Origin: RFPI01 sp964470195
GTDB taxonomy: Bacteria > Pseudomonadota > Gammaproteobacteria > Burkholderiales > Methylophilaceae
Length of the DNA: 9,018 nucleotides
Assembly: GCA_964470195.1 (NCBI GenBank)
Contig: CAYYBG010000049.1
Location: forward strand, 1-9,018
Reading direction: 5' to 3'
Within the stretch, counting starts at the first letter, position 1, and each line of letters starts with the position of its first letter. Shown one piece after another: positions 1 through 6,384 of this stretch. The notes under the pieces were generated by a model. That model was not told the origin of the DNA. It saw nothing but the letters and a program-made list of their open reading frames with translations, and did no database searches. Position numbers and translations under genes: made by a program.

Positions 1-2
1 TA

Positions 3-239
3 TGGGCATTGTTTGCCACAACGATTAACGGCTATCTCAAGTGGATTAATGACTACCCATTGATAGGCTTAATCGGCGCTGCCATAGGCGGACCATTGGC
101 TTATATAGCCGGTGAAAAACTGGCAGCACTGCAAATGACACCAGGCTGGCAAACGATTATTTATTTAGCTATTACTTGGACTTTTGCAGTATTTATTCTT
201 TTGCGAGCAAATCGCTATTTAAAAAATCGTCACTTGTAG
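3..239 (+). CDS. DUF2878 family inner-membrane protein, 3' part only (5' end outside window)
   Basis: The reading frame is open to the left edge (Trp-Ala before the first possible TTG at 9), so this is the C-terminal 78 residues of a longer protein and not a complete small gene. The visible part begins with a W-A-L-F-A-T-T-I-N stretch, followed by a conserved-looking G-A-A-I-G-G-P-L-A-Y segment, then a second hydrophobic helix (about residues 52-67 of the visible part) and a basic tail. This matches my recollection of the C-terminus of DUF2878 membrane proteins, which often sit beside DUF1295, DUF1365 and Cfa-like genes. Biochemical function is unknown. The stop at 237-239 is 9 bp before the next gene, and that gene's ribosome-binding site overlaps the end of this one, so the two are almost certainly co-transcribed. 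Confidence 0.75.
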   Translation, partial: WALFATTINGYLKWINDYPLIGLIGAAIGGPLAYIAGEKLAALQMTPGWQTIIYLAITWTFAVFILLRANRYLKNRHL

Positions 240-248
240 AGGTGTTCA

Positions 249-1019
249 ATGCAGATATCTATGCTTGGCTACAGTTTTTTGTATACGCTTCCTTTGATGT
301 TGTTGGCATGGATGTTAAGTTGTCATCAGCGCAATGTTGATCTTGTCGATATTTTTTGGAGTTTATTCTTTCTATCGGCGTGTTTTATTCATTTCGCACT
401 TTCCCCTGTGATCACAGCAAGAGCTTGGCTAGTGCTGATATTAGTCAGTATATGGGCGCTACGATTAGCGACTTATTTAGCATGGCGAAATTTAGGTAAA
501 GCAGAAGACCGGCGCTATGTAGCGATACGCGAACGTAATCAACCTGGTTTTGCTTGGAAAAGTTTGTATTTAGTATTTCTCTTTCAACTTGTGTTAGCCA
601 CCTTGATTAGTCCGCCGCTACATGCAGCCATGCAATCAAGCTCACCACTATACTGGTTAGATGCATTAGCTTTGCTGATTTGGCTGATAGGGTTTTTGTG
701 GGAAAGTGCCGCTGATTGCCAGTTGGCAAGCTTTAAAAACAACAAAAATAATCAAGGCAAACTACTACGCACAGGCGTATGGCGTTATTGCCGACACCCT
801 AACTATTTTGGTGAATCTTTAGTATGGCTTGCTTATGGCTTGCTTGCAGTGGCAGGCGGAAGTTATTGGCCGTTAATCAGTGTAGCAGTCATGATTATTT
901 TATTAATGCGCTACACAGGGGTTGGATTGATGGAGAAAGACATCACGCATCGACATCCAGATTATCAAGCTTATATACAATCGACCAATGCATTTTTTCC
1001 ATGGTTTCCAAAATCATAG
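249..1019 (+). CDS. DUF1295 integral membrane protein (steroid 5-alpha-reductase / ICMT-like fold)
   Basis: This 256-residue protein is strongly hydrophobic, with about six or seven membrane segments (roughly residues 7-23, 33-52, 58-76, 105-123, 136-152, 188-203 and 205-221). The C-terminal half carries the family signature: C-R-H-P-N-Y-F-G-E at 181-189, then M-E-K at 228-230, H-P-D-Y at 236-239 and a terminal F-F-P-W-F-P. This Arg-His-Pro-Asn-Tyr motif is shared by DUF1295, bacterial ICMT-like methyltransferases and the C-terminal cofactor domain of steroid 5-alpha reductases. Members therefore act on lipophilic substrates in the membrane, using either NADPH or SAM; the sequence does not decide which. 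ATG 249 is preferred over the in-frame ATG at 261 because AGAGG at 238-242 lies 6 bp upstream. Its place in the lipid-gene run suggests a role in modifying or protecting membrane lipids. Confidence 0.82.
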   Translation: MQISMLGYSFLYTLPLMLLAWMLSCHQRNVDLVDIFWSLFFLSACFIHFALSPVITARAWLVLILVSIWALRLATYLAWRNLGKAEDRRYVAIRERNQPGFAWKSLYLVFLFQLVLATLISPPLHAAMQSSSPLYWLDALALLIWLIGFLWESAADCQLASFKNNKNNQGKLLRTGVWRYCRHPNYFGESLVWLAYGLLAVAGGSYWPLISVAVMIILLMRYTGVGLMEKDITHRHPDYQAYIQSTNAFFPWFPKS

Positions 1020-1056
1020 TAGGCATATTTTCTTATCCATATAAGGTGCTAATTTT

Positions 1057-1590
1057 ATGTTTAGCCTGAAACAGTTTTTTAAAAAAGGAATATTCATCAT
1101 GACTTGTTTAAGTGCCGTTGCCTGCTCATCGGTGCCCCCAGTAAAACATGTGGCCCAAGTAGATATCCCACGCTTTATGGGAGATTGGTATGTAATTGCC
1201 TGCATTCCCACCGTGATTGAAAAAAATATCTACAATGCAGTGGAAAGCTACCAATTTATTCCACCCAATAAGATTGCGACCACCTTCACTTTTAACAAAG
1301 GTGCGCCAGACGGGCCGAAAAAGAAATATACCCCTACAGGCTATATACAGCCGGATACAGGAAATGCAGTGTGGGGCATGCAATTTATTTGGCCGTTCAA
1401 AGCAGACTATAAAATCGCTTATGTAGACAATGATTATCAAATTACCGTGATTGCCAGAGATAAACGTGACTATGTTTGGCTAATGTCACGCAAACCGACA
1501 ATGGATTCAGAAACTTATCAAAATATGCTTAGTATTATTGCCAATATTGGCTATGATACTAAGCAATTGATTAAAATTCAGAATGATTAA
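1057..1590 (+). CDS. blc: Lipocalin family lipoprotein (Blc-like)
   Basis: This 177-residue protein has a lipoprotein signal: basic start (K5, K9, K10), hydrophobic core to residue 22, and A-V-A-C with the modified cysteine at Cys23. Ser24-Ser25 follow the cysteine, with no Asp at +2, so outer-membrane sorting is likely. The lipocalin fold is shown by the first signature R-F-M-G-D-W-Y at 39-45 (GxW) and the late signature R-D-Y-V-W-L-M-S-R at 137-145, close to the D-Y-L-W-I-L-S-R of E. coli Blc. Blc-type lipocalins bind fatty acids or lysophospholipids at the outer membrane and are induced by envelope stress. Among acyl-chain-modifying enzymes this one is a candidate carrier or scavenger of modified or damaged lipids (inference). 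The start is fixed by AAGGTG at 1043-1048, 8 bp before ATG; the second Met (15) would leave no signal peptide. Confidence 0.88.
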   Translation: MFSLKQFFKKGIFIMTCLSAVACSSVPPVKHVAQVDIPRFMGDWYVIACIPTVIEKNIYNAVESYQFIPPNKIATTFTFNKGAPDGPKKKYTPTGYIQPDTGNAVWGMQFIWPFKADYKIAYVDNDYQITVIARDKRDYVWLMSRKPTMDSETYQNMLSIIANIGYDTKQLIKIQND

Positions 1591-1597
1591 AATCATT
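1582..1597. repeat. Perfect palindromic inverted repeat at the lipocalin stop
   Basis: AATGATT-AA-AATCATT is a perfect 7-bp inverted repeat with a 2-bp centre; as RNA it would form a 6-bp stem with a four-base loop. It spans the lipocalin stop codon. It has no T-tract after it and only one G-C pair per arm, so it is not a convincing terminator. It could be a weak mRNA processing or stability element, or chance in AT-rich DNA. Confidence 0.4.
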
Positions 1598-1629
1598 ACA
1601 TCTTTGCGTAATTTAATGGAAGTTTTTAA

Positions 1630-2550
1630 ATGTTGTTAAAAACGATTGCATCTTGGTTTGATAATCATCTTGCTTATGAATTGATAAGGGATAAAAACGC
1701 CAGCAATATCGCTTGGAGCAGAATCATCCCTTTTATTATTTTGCATCTGGCTTGTGGTTTGGTTTGGCTGGTTGGTTACAGCGATTTCGCGCTTGCCGTG
1801 GCGATGAGTTTATATTTGATTAGAATGTTTGCAATTACCGGTTTTTATCATCGTTATTTTTCTCATAAAACATTCAAAACCTTTAGACCGATACAGTTTT
1901 TGTTTGCCTTTATTGGCGCCTCTGCCGCACAGCGTGGGCCTTTATGGTGGGCCTCTCATCATCGCCATCATCATGCTAAATCAGATACCAGTAACGACCC
2001 CCATTCGCCTAAGCATCACGGATTTATTAGCAGTCATATGGGTTGGTTTCTACGTAGTCATAACTTCAATACCCAAATCGAAAGAATCCGTGATTTAGTC
2101 CATTATCCTGAGCTAAGATTTATCGATAGATTCGACGTGATTGCACCTATTAGTCTGATGTTGAGTTTATATTGCCTTGGTGCGTGGTTGGAGACTCATT
2201 ACCCCTCGCTTAACACCAATGGCGCACAGCTATTAGTATGGGGCTTCGCTATCTCAACTGTATTGCTATACCACATGACCTTCACTGTTAACTCCTTAGC
2301 ACACTTGTGGGGAAACCGCCGTTTTAATACTAGTGATGATAGTAGAAACAATTTTCTGATTGCCTTATTTACTTTGGGTGAAGGTTGGCACAACAATCAC
2401 CATCACTTCCCAGGGGCGGCTAGACAGGGATTTTATTGGTGGGAAATTGATCTCACCTATTACATGTTAAAAATAATGTCATGGCTGGGTCTGGTTTGGG
2501 ATCTAAAAAAAGTACCTGCCCCTGTTAGAGCAAAGCATTTCCATCAATGA
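1630..2550 (+). CDS. Delta-9-type acyl-CoA fatty acid desaturase
   Basis: This 306-residue membrane di-iron enzyme uses O2 and reducing equivalents to place a cis double bond in a saturated acyl chain. All three histidine boxes of the stearoyl-CoA desaturase (OLE1/DesC) group are present: H-R-Y-F-S-H at 74-79, H-R-H-H-H at 111-115 and H-N-N-H-H at 254-258. The extra conserved N-S-L-A-H (221-225), whose Asn and His help bind metal in the family, is also present. Hydrophobic blocks at about 34-70, 88-98, 171-187 and 200-220 form the membrane part. Length is normal for bacterial members. TGGAAG at 1617-1622 lies 7 bp before ATG 1630. Its last four bases overlap the next gene as ATGA, implying translational coupling. 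Substrate (acyl-CoA or phospholipid) and position of the double bond cannot be read from sequence. Its product would be the unsaturated chain that the Cfa-like methyltransferase family acts on. Confidence 0.92.
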   Translation: MLLKTIASWFDNHLAYELIRDKNASNIAWSRIIPFIILHLACGLVWLVGYSDFALAVAMSLYLIRMFAITGFYHRYFSHKTFKTFRPIQFLFAFIGASAAQRGPLWWASHHRHHHAKSDTSNDPHSPKHHGFISSHMGWFLRSHNFNTQIERIRDLVHYPELRFIDRFDVIAPISLMLSLYCLGAWLETHYPSLNTNGAQLLVWGFAISTVLLYHMTFTVNSLAHLWGNRRFNTSDDSRNNFLIALFTLGEGWHNNHHHFPGAARQGFYWWEIDLTYYMLKIMSWLGLVWDLKKVPAPVRAKHFHQ

Positions 2551-3794
2551 AAATCGCAATTATCGGCTCAGGTATTGCTGGCAATACCCTTGCATGGCGC
2601 TTGCATGGTGAACATCAAGTCACCTTATTTGAAGCGCAAAGTCATCTCGGTGGGCATACCCACACACATCAAATTGAATTGATGGGACAACAATATGCTG
2701 TTGATACAGGATTTATTGTGTTCAATCATCAAACCTATCCAAATTTTGTTGAGATGCTAAGCAAGCTTGGTGTGGCTGAACAAAAAAGTGCGATGAGTTT
2801 TAGCGTGACTGATATCAATTCAGGCTTGGAGTATAACGGCACCTCGTTAAATAGCCTGTTTGCGCAAAGGAAAAATCTATTTAATTGGAAATTCTTACGC
2901 ATGATTAAAGAGATTTTGCGCTTTAACCGTGAAGCGCCCAAAATTCTCGACCATGCACACGATAATCTCACGCTCAAACAATACTTAAGCCAACATCATT
3001 ACCATCAACAATTTATAGACTACTATATCGTGCCTATGGGCGCGGCGATTTGGTCAGCCGTGCCAGAAATATTGCTAGATTTTCCTGCACAATTTTTTAT
3101 CCGTTTTTTTAAAAATCACGGCATGCTGAATGTCAACGATAGGCCTCAGTGGTATGTGATTAAAGGCGGCTCAGCGCGTTATGTGGAAGCCATGATGAAA
3201 GATTTTTCTGGGCAAGTCAGATTAAACTGCAAGGTAGAAAAAGTAACGCGCCAAGAAAATCATGTCACGCTACATACCGCTCAAGGTCAAGAAAAGTTTG
3301 ATTGGGTGTTCTTCGCTTGTCATAGCGATCAAGCACTACAAATCTTAGACCAGCCCAGCCAACTTGAGCAGCAGGTGCTATCAGCTATTCCGTATCAAGA
3401 GAATGAAATTGCTTTGCATACAGACCAACGATTATTACCAAAAAACAAACTCGCTTGGGCAGCATGGAATTACCATATTCCAGCGCAGGCGATGCAGAAG
3501 GTAGCGGTGACTTACAATATGAATATCTTGCAGAGTTTGCCTGCACCTCAACCATTGCTAGTGACATTAAATTATTTGAATGACATTGATCCCAACAAAA
3601 TTATCAAGCGCTTGGTATATCATCATCCGGTGTTTACTCAGCAAAGTATTTGGGCACAACAGCAGCACCATCATATGAATGCCCAGCAAAGAACTTGTTA
3701 TGCGGGCGCATATTGGGGCAATGGCTTTCATGAAGATGGTGTAGTGAGCGCGCTAAACGCACTAAAAGATTTCGAGCAAAGAGATGCAAGATAG
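2547..3794 (+). CDS. FAD-dependent oxidoreductase, flavin amine oxidase-like (UfaD-type candidate)
   Basis: This 415-residue flavoprotein opens with a Rossmann FAD-binding motif, G-S-G-I-A-G at 7-12, with an acidic residue at the end of the second strand (E29) and the G-G-H of the dinucleotide site at 35-37. The C-terminus has a second FAD-contact region, Y-A-G-A-Y-W-G-N-G-F-H-E-D-G at 385-398. The H-E-D-G-V-V-S-A ending is typical of the amine-oxidase/phytoene-desaturase-like proteins encoded beside DUF1365 and Cfa-like genes. Such proteins act on lipid-like substrates rather than simple amines. In the alphaproteobacterial methylated/furan fatty acid pathway a desaturase UfaD converts the methylated monoene to a methylated diene; I recall but cannot verify here that this flavoprotein group is the match. 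It starts within the desaturase stop codon (ATGA) and ends inside the DUF1365 start, so it is the centre of a coupled trio. No signal peptide is seen, so it is probably cytoplasmic or peripheral. Confidence 0.85.
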   Translation: MKIAIIGSGIAGNTLAWRLHGEHQVTLFEAQSHLGGHTHTHQIELMGQQYAVDTGFIVFNHQTYPNFVEMLSKLGVAEQKSAMSFSVTDINSGLEYNGTSLNSLFAQRKNLFNWKFLRMIKEILRFNREAPKILDHAHDNLTLKQYLSQHHYHQQFIDYYIVPMGAAIWSAVPEILLDFPAQFFIRFFKNHGMLNVNDRPQWYVIKGGSARYVEAMMKDFSGQVRLNCKVEKVTRQENHVTLHTAQGQEKFDWVFFACHSDQALQILDQPSQLEQQVLSAIPYQENEIALHTDQRLLPKNKLAWAAWNYHIPAQAMQKVAVTYNMNILQSLPAPQPLLVTLNYLNDIDPNKIIKRLVYHHPVFTQQSIWAQQQHHHMNAQQRTCYAGAYWGNGFHEDGVVSALNALKDFEQRDAR

Positions 3795-4515
3795 CGTTTA
3801 TTTTGGTTGGGTAAGACACAGAAGATTTCATCCTGTACCGCATCAGTTTTCCTATCGCTTATGTTTATTAATGCTCAATACTGCAACAGTCAGTCAGATA
3901 TTTAAGCCGTTTATAGCATGGTCTTACCAACGTTTTAATTTGGCTAGTTTTTATCCCACTGATTACTGGGATGGGCAGCAGCATGACTTAGATCAAGCAG
4001 TTAGAACTAAAATCGCACAGGAAACTGGTAAAACACCGCAAGGTAAAATTTTTATGCTCACCCATCCGCGCTATTTGGGTCATGTGTTTAATCCTGTTAC
4101 CTTTTATTTTGCCATTTCAGAACAAAACAATTTACCTGAATTTATCGTTGCTGAAATTACCAATACGCCTTGGCGAGAGCGCTTTCATTACGTTTTGGAC
4201 TGCAGCAAACAGGCTCAGGGAAAATATATTTTTGACAAGCAATTTCATATCTCTCCGTTTATGCCTATGCAAATGGAATATCGCTGGGAGTTTCATTTTG
4301 AACAGCGCAGTGTGAAAATTCATATGGAAAACTATATTCAAAATGAGAAACACTTTGATGCCACCATGAATATTCATGCAGAAGAATTAAATCAGGCAAA
4401 TTTACGCAGAGTATTAATCTCGTATCCATTGATGACCATTAAAGTCATTAGTGCAATCTATTGGCAAGCATTCAAACTCTGGGTAAAACGCGTACGTTTT
4501 TATCCGCATCCTTAG
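3784..4515 (+). CDS. DUF1365 domain-containing protein
   Basis: This 243-residue protein shows the whole DUF1365 pattern: an N-terminal Y-F-G-W-V-R-H-R-R-F-H-P at 6-17, the central H-P-R-Y-L-G-H-V-F-N-P-V-T-F-Y at 94-108, a conserved E-I-T-N-T-P-W at 124-130 and K-Q-F-H-I-S-P-F at 152-159. Conserved His and Asn residues in the central block could form an active or binding site, but the reaction is not known to me. The family is encoded almost invariably with the FAD oxidoreductase and Cfa-like methyltransferase found on either side here, which argues for one shared pathway. ATG 3784 overlaps the upstream gene by 11 bp and has only a weak purine-rich site before it, so translation is probably coupled. 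The stop is 10 bp before the methyltransferase ATG. Confidence 0.88.
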   Translation: MQDSVYFGWVRHRRFHPVPHQFSYRLCLLMLNTATVSQIFKPFIAWSYQRFNLASFYPTDYWDGQQHDLDQAVRTKIAQETGKTPQGKIFMLTHPRYLGHVFNPVTFYFAISEQNNLPEFIVAEITNTPWRERFHYVLDCSKQAQGKYIFDKQFHISPFMPMQMEYRWEFHFEQRSVKIHMENYIQNEKHFDATMNIHAEELNQANLRRVLISYPLMTIKVISAIYWQAFKLWVKRVRFYPHP

Positions 4516-4525
4516 GTAGTCGTTT

Positions 4526-5815
4526 ATGAGTCAAATTCAAGCAAATATCCAACCATTACTTTCTTCTCCCACCCCCAAGCCTAAAGGCTTAGACGGAATT
4601 GCAAAGAAACTTTTACTTAATAAGCTGGCGGGCTTAACAATGGGCCATTTGACCCTGATTGATGGGCTTGAGAAATATCAATTTGGTGAGCAGTGCAAAG
4701 TGACAGGCATGCAAAATCTATCTGTGCAGATTAATGTGCTTAAGCCACAATTTTATTCCGAGGTGGTGTTTGGTGGTTCTATAGGGGCGGCGGAGGCCTA
4801 TATGGAAGGCTATTTTGACTGTGATGCATTGACTGATTTGATTCGCTTGATGGTAAGAAATCAGTCCTTGCTGGATAACATTGAACATGGTTGGGCAAAA
4901 ATCACTACCCCAATACAAAAGTTTTTCCACTTTCTTCATCGCAATACGCAATCTGGCAGCAAAAAAAATATTGCTGCCCACTATGATTTGGGCAATGACT
5001 TTTTTGAGCTGATGTTAGATGAAACCATGATGTATTCCAGCGGAATTTATGCAAAAGCAACGGATAAACTGCATCAAGCATCTATCAATAAACTTCAAGC
5101 CATCTGCCAAAAATTACAGTTAAGCAAACATGACCATGTGCTTGAAATCGGCACTGGTTGGGGTGGTTTTGCTATCTATGCGGCAAAAAACTACGGTTGT
5201 CATGTGACCACCACCACCATCTCACAACAACAATTTGATTTAGCAAAACAACGAATTGATGCGGCTGGTTTAAGTAAAAAAATAACTCTATTAAAGCAAG
5301 ATTATCGTGACTTACAAGGTCAGTTCGATAAGCTGGTGTCGATAGAAATGATAGAGGCAGTGGGACATCAATTTTATGACACCTTCTTTGCCCAATGCAG
5401 TCAGCTGTTGAAACCACAAGGCATGATGTTGTTGCAGGCGATTACCATTGCTGATCAACGCTACCAAAGTGCAATTAAATCGGTGGATTTTATCCAGCGC
5501 TATATTTTCCCCGGTAGCTGTATTCCATCTAGCAATGCGATTCTTAATAGCTTAACCAACAGCACCGATTTGCGTATTTATGATCTGCATGATATCGGTG
5601 CTTCTTATGCCAAAACCCTTGCTGCATGGCGTAGCAACGTGCATAAAAATTTAGCTAAAATTGAAGCATTAGGTTACCCAAAGCGCTTTCTTCGTATGTG
5701 GGATTTTTATTTGTGCTATTGCGAGGGTGGATTCGAAGAAAGAGCATTGAGTGATGTGCAAATGCTATTGATTAAGCCACTCAACCGCAGAGAAAATTTA
5801 TCGCCGCGTAGCTAA
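4526..5815 (+). CDS. Cfa-family SAM-dependent fatty-acyl phospholipid methyltransferase with altered bicarbonate site
   Basis: This 429-residue enzyme has the layout of cyclopropane fatty acid synthases: an N-terminal lipid-binding domain (about 25-140), H-Y-D-L-G-N-D-F-F at 152-160, and a SAM-binding Rossmann domain with V-L-E-I-G-T-G-W-G-G at 205-214, Q-D-Y-R-D at 258-262 and Y-I-F-P-G at 326-330. Aligned by eye with E. coli Cfa, the bicarbonate ligands Glu239 and Tyr317 are kept (E277, Y361), but Cys139 is Ser172 (Y-S-S-G) and His266 is Gln304 (L-L-Q-A-I-T). In E. coli this site holds the base that takes the proton for ring closure. The change therefore fits a methyltransferase that methylates the double bond of a membrane phospholipid chain, as UfaM does in Rhodobacter (inference). 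A generic annotation pipeline would call it cyclopropane-fatty-acyl-phospholipid synthase. TAGGT at 4513-4517 is the likely ribosome site, overlapping the DUF1365 stop. Confidence 0.9.
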   Translation: MSQIQANIQPLLSSPTPKPKGLDGIAKKLLLNKLAGLTMGHLTLIDGLEKYQFGEQCKVTGMQNLSVQINVLKPQFYSEVVFGGSIGAAEAYMEGYFDCDALTDLIRLMVRNQSLLDNIEHGWAKITTPIQKFFHFLHRNTQSGSKKNIAAHYDLGNDFFELMLDETMMYSSGIYAKATDKLHQASINKLQAICQKLQLSKHDHVLEIGTGWGGFAIYAAKNYGCHVTTTTISQQQFDLAKQRIDAAGLSKKITLLKQDYRDLQGQFDKLVSIEMIEAVGHQFYDTFFAQCSQLLKPQGMMLLQAITIADQRYQSAIKSVDFIQRYIFPGSCIPSSNAILNSLTNSTDLRIYDLHDIGASYAKTLAAWRSNVHKNLAKIEALGYPKRFLRMWDFYLCYCEGGFEERALSDVQMLLIKPLNRRENLSPRS

Positions 5816-5861
5816 AATTTTTATAGCTTTAGCAAGCATTGTCTTATCACCACTATAAATT

Positions 5862-5866
5862 AGGAG
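5862..5866 (+). promoter_or_regulatory. Ribosome-binding site that sets the sodC start
   Basis: AGGAG, 8 bp before ATG 5875. An in-frame TTG exists at 5839 but lies upstream of this site and would add 12 residues before the signal peptide, so ATG 5875 is the better start. Confidence 0.75.
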
Positions 5867-5874
5867 ATATAAAG

Positions 5875-6384
5875 ATGTTAAAAGCAAACCATATATTATT
5901 TTGCATCTTGCTAACTAGTTTATCGGCTAACTGCTATGCAGATGCTATTGCCGTACTTCAAGCCAAGTCAGGCTCTAAAGTAGCAGGACAACTTTTAATT
6001 CAAGCAGAGGACGACCATCTTTTGGTCTCAGGCAATATTTCAGGTTTACAAGCAAATCAAAAACATGCAATTCATATTCATGAATTTGGCGATTGCACAG
6101 CGGCTGATGGCAGTAGTGCAGGGAAGCACTTTAACCCGCACAATAAATTGCATGGTCACCCACAGTCAGACGAACGCCATTTAGGCGACTTACCAAATAT
6201 ACAAGCAGATGAAAATGGATTAGCAACAGTTGAGTTCACTATCGATAGCGCTAAGCTGGATAATAGTGAATATGGCATTATCGACAGAGCATTGATTATC
6301 CATCAGCAAGCTGACGATTATCGCTCACAACCTTCGGGGAACGCAGGTACTAGAATCGCTTGTGCAGTTATCCAAGCCAAATAA
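5875..6384 (+). CDS. sodC: Periplasmic Cu/Zn superoxide dismutase
   Basis: This 169-residue preprotein converts superoxide to O2 and H2O2 in the periplasm. A signal peptide covers about residues 1-22 (basic start, hydrophobic I-L-F-C-I-L-L-T-S-L, cleavage near Y-A|D-A). The full metal site is visible: Cu ligands H67 and H69 (H-I-H-E), bridging H85 (K-H-F-N-P) and H143 (I-I-H-Q-Q-A-D-D), and Zn ligands H85, H93, H102 and D105. Cys74 and Cys163 form the conserved disulfide and Arg160 is the substrate-guiding arginine, so it should be active. The zinc loop has the compact His-8-His-9-His-3-Asp spacing of the bovine enzyme, shorter than in E. coli SodC. It lies 59 bp after the methyltransferase gene, so it may be read through or have its own promoter; I could not pick out a convincing -35/-10 pair. 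Its stop overlaps the photolyase start by one base. Confidence 0.94.
   Translation: MLKANHILFCILLTSLSANCYADAIAVLQAKSGSKVAGQLLIQAEDDHLLVSGNISGLQANQKHAIHIHEFGDCTAADGSSAGKHFNPHNKLHGHPQSDERHLGDLPNIQADENGLATVEFTIDSAKLDNSEYGIIDRALIIHQQADDYRSQPSGNAGTRIACAVIQAK

Noticed and set aside
1..239. Treating the first gene as a complete 76-residue membrane protein starting at TTG 9
   Set aside because: The frame is open to the window edge and the residues before TTG continue the family pattern, so the gene is truncated by the window.
824..1069. An open frame of about 80 codons overlapping the DUF1295 gene end on the + strand
   Set aside because: It is out of frame with a well-supported gene, has no family features and no ribosome site; it is a shadow of the DUF1295 gene.
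1126..1440. A 104-codon open frame on the - strand opposite the lipocalin gene
   Set aside because: It is fully antisense to a recognisable lipocalin with intact motifs, and its translation shows no domain or signal.
5810..5833. Inverted repeats AGCTA/TAGCT and GCTAAA/TTTAGC after the methyltransferase stop, a possible terminator before sodC
   Set aside because: The stems are short and AT-rich, they compete with each other, and no T-run follows; sodC may well be read through.
5839..5860. Possible sodC promoter with TTGTCT and TATAAA
   Set aside because: The two elements are only 9 bp apart, far from the usual 16-18 bp spacing, and no better -35 lies upstream of TATAAA.
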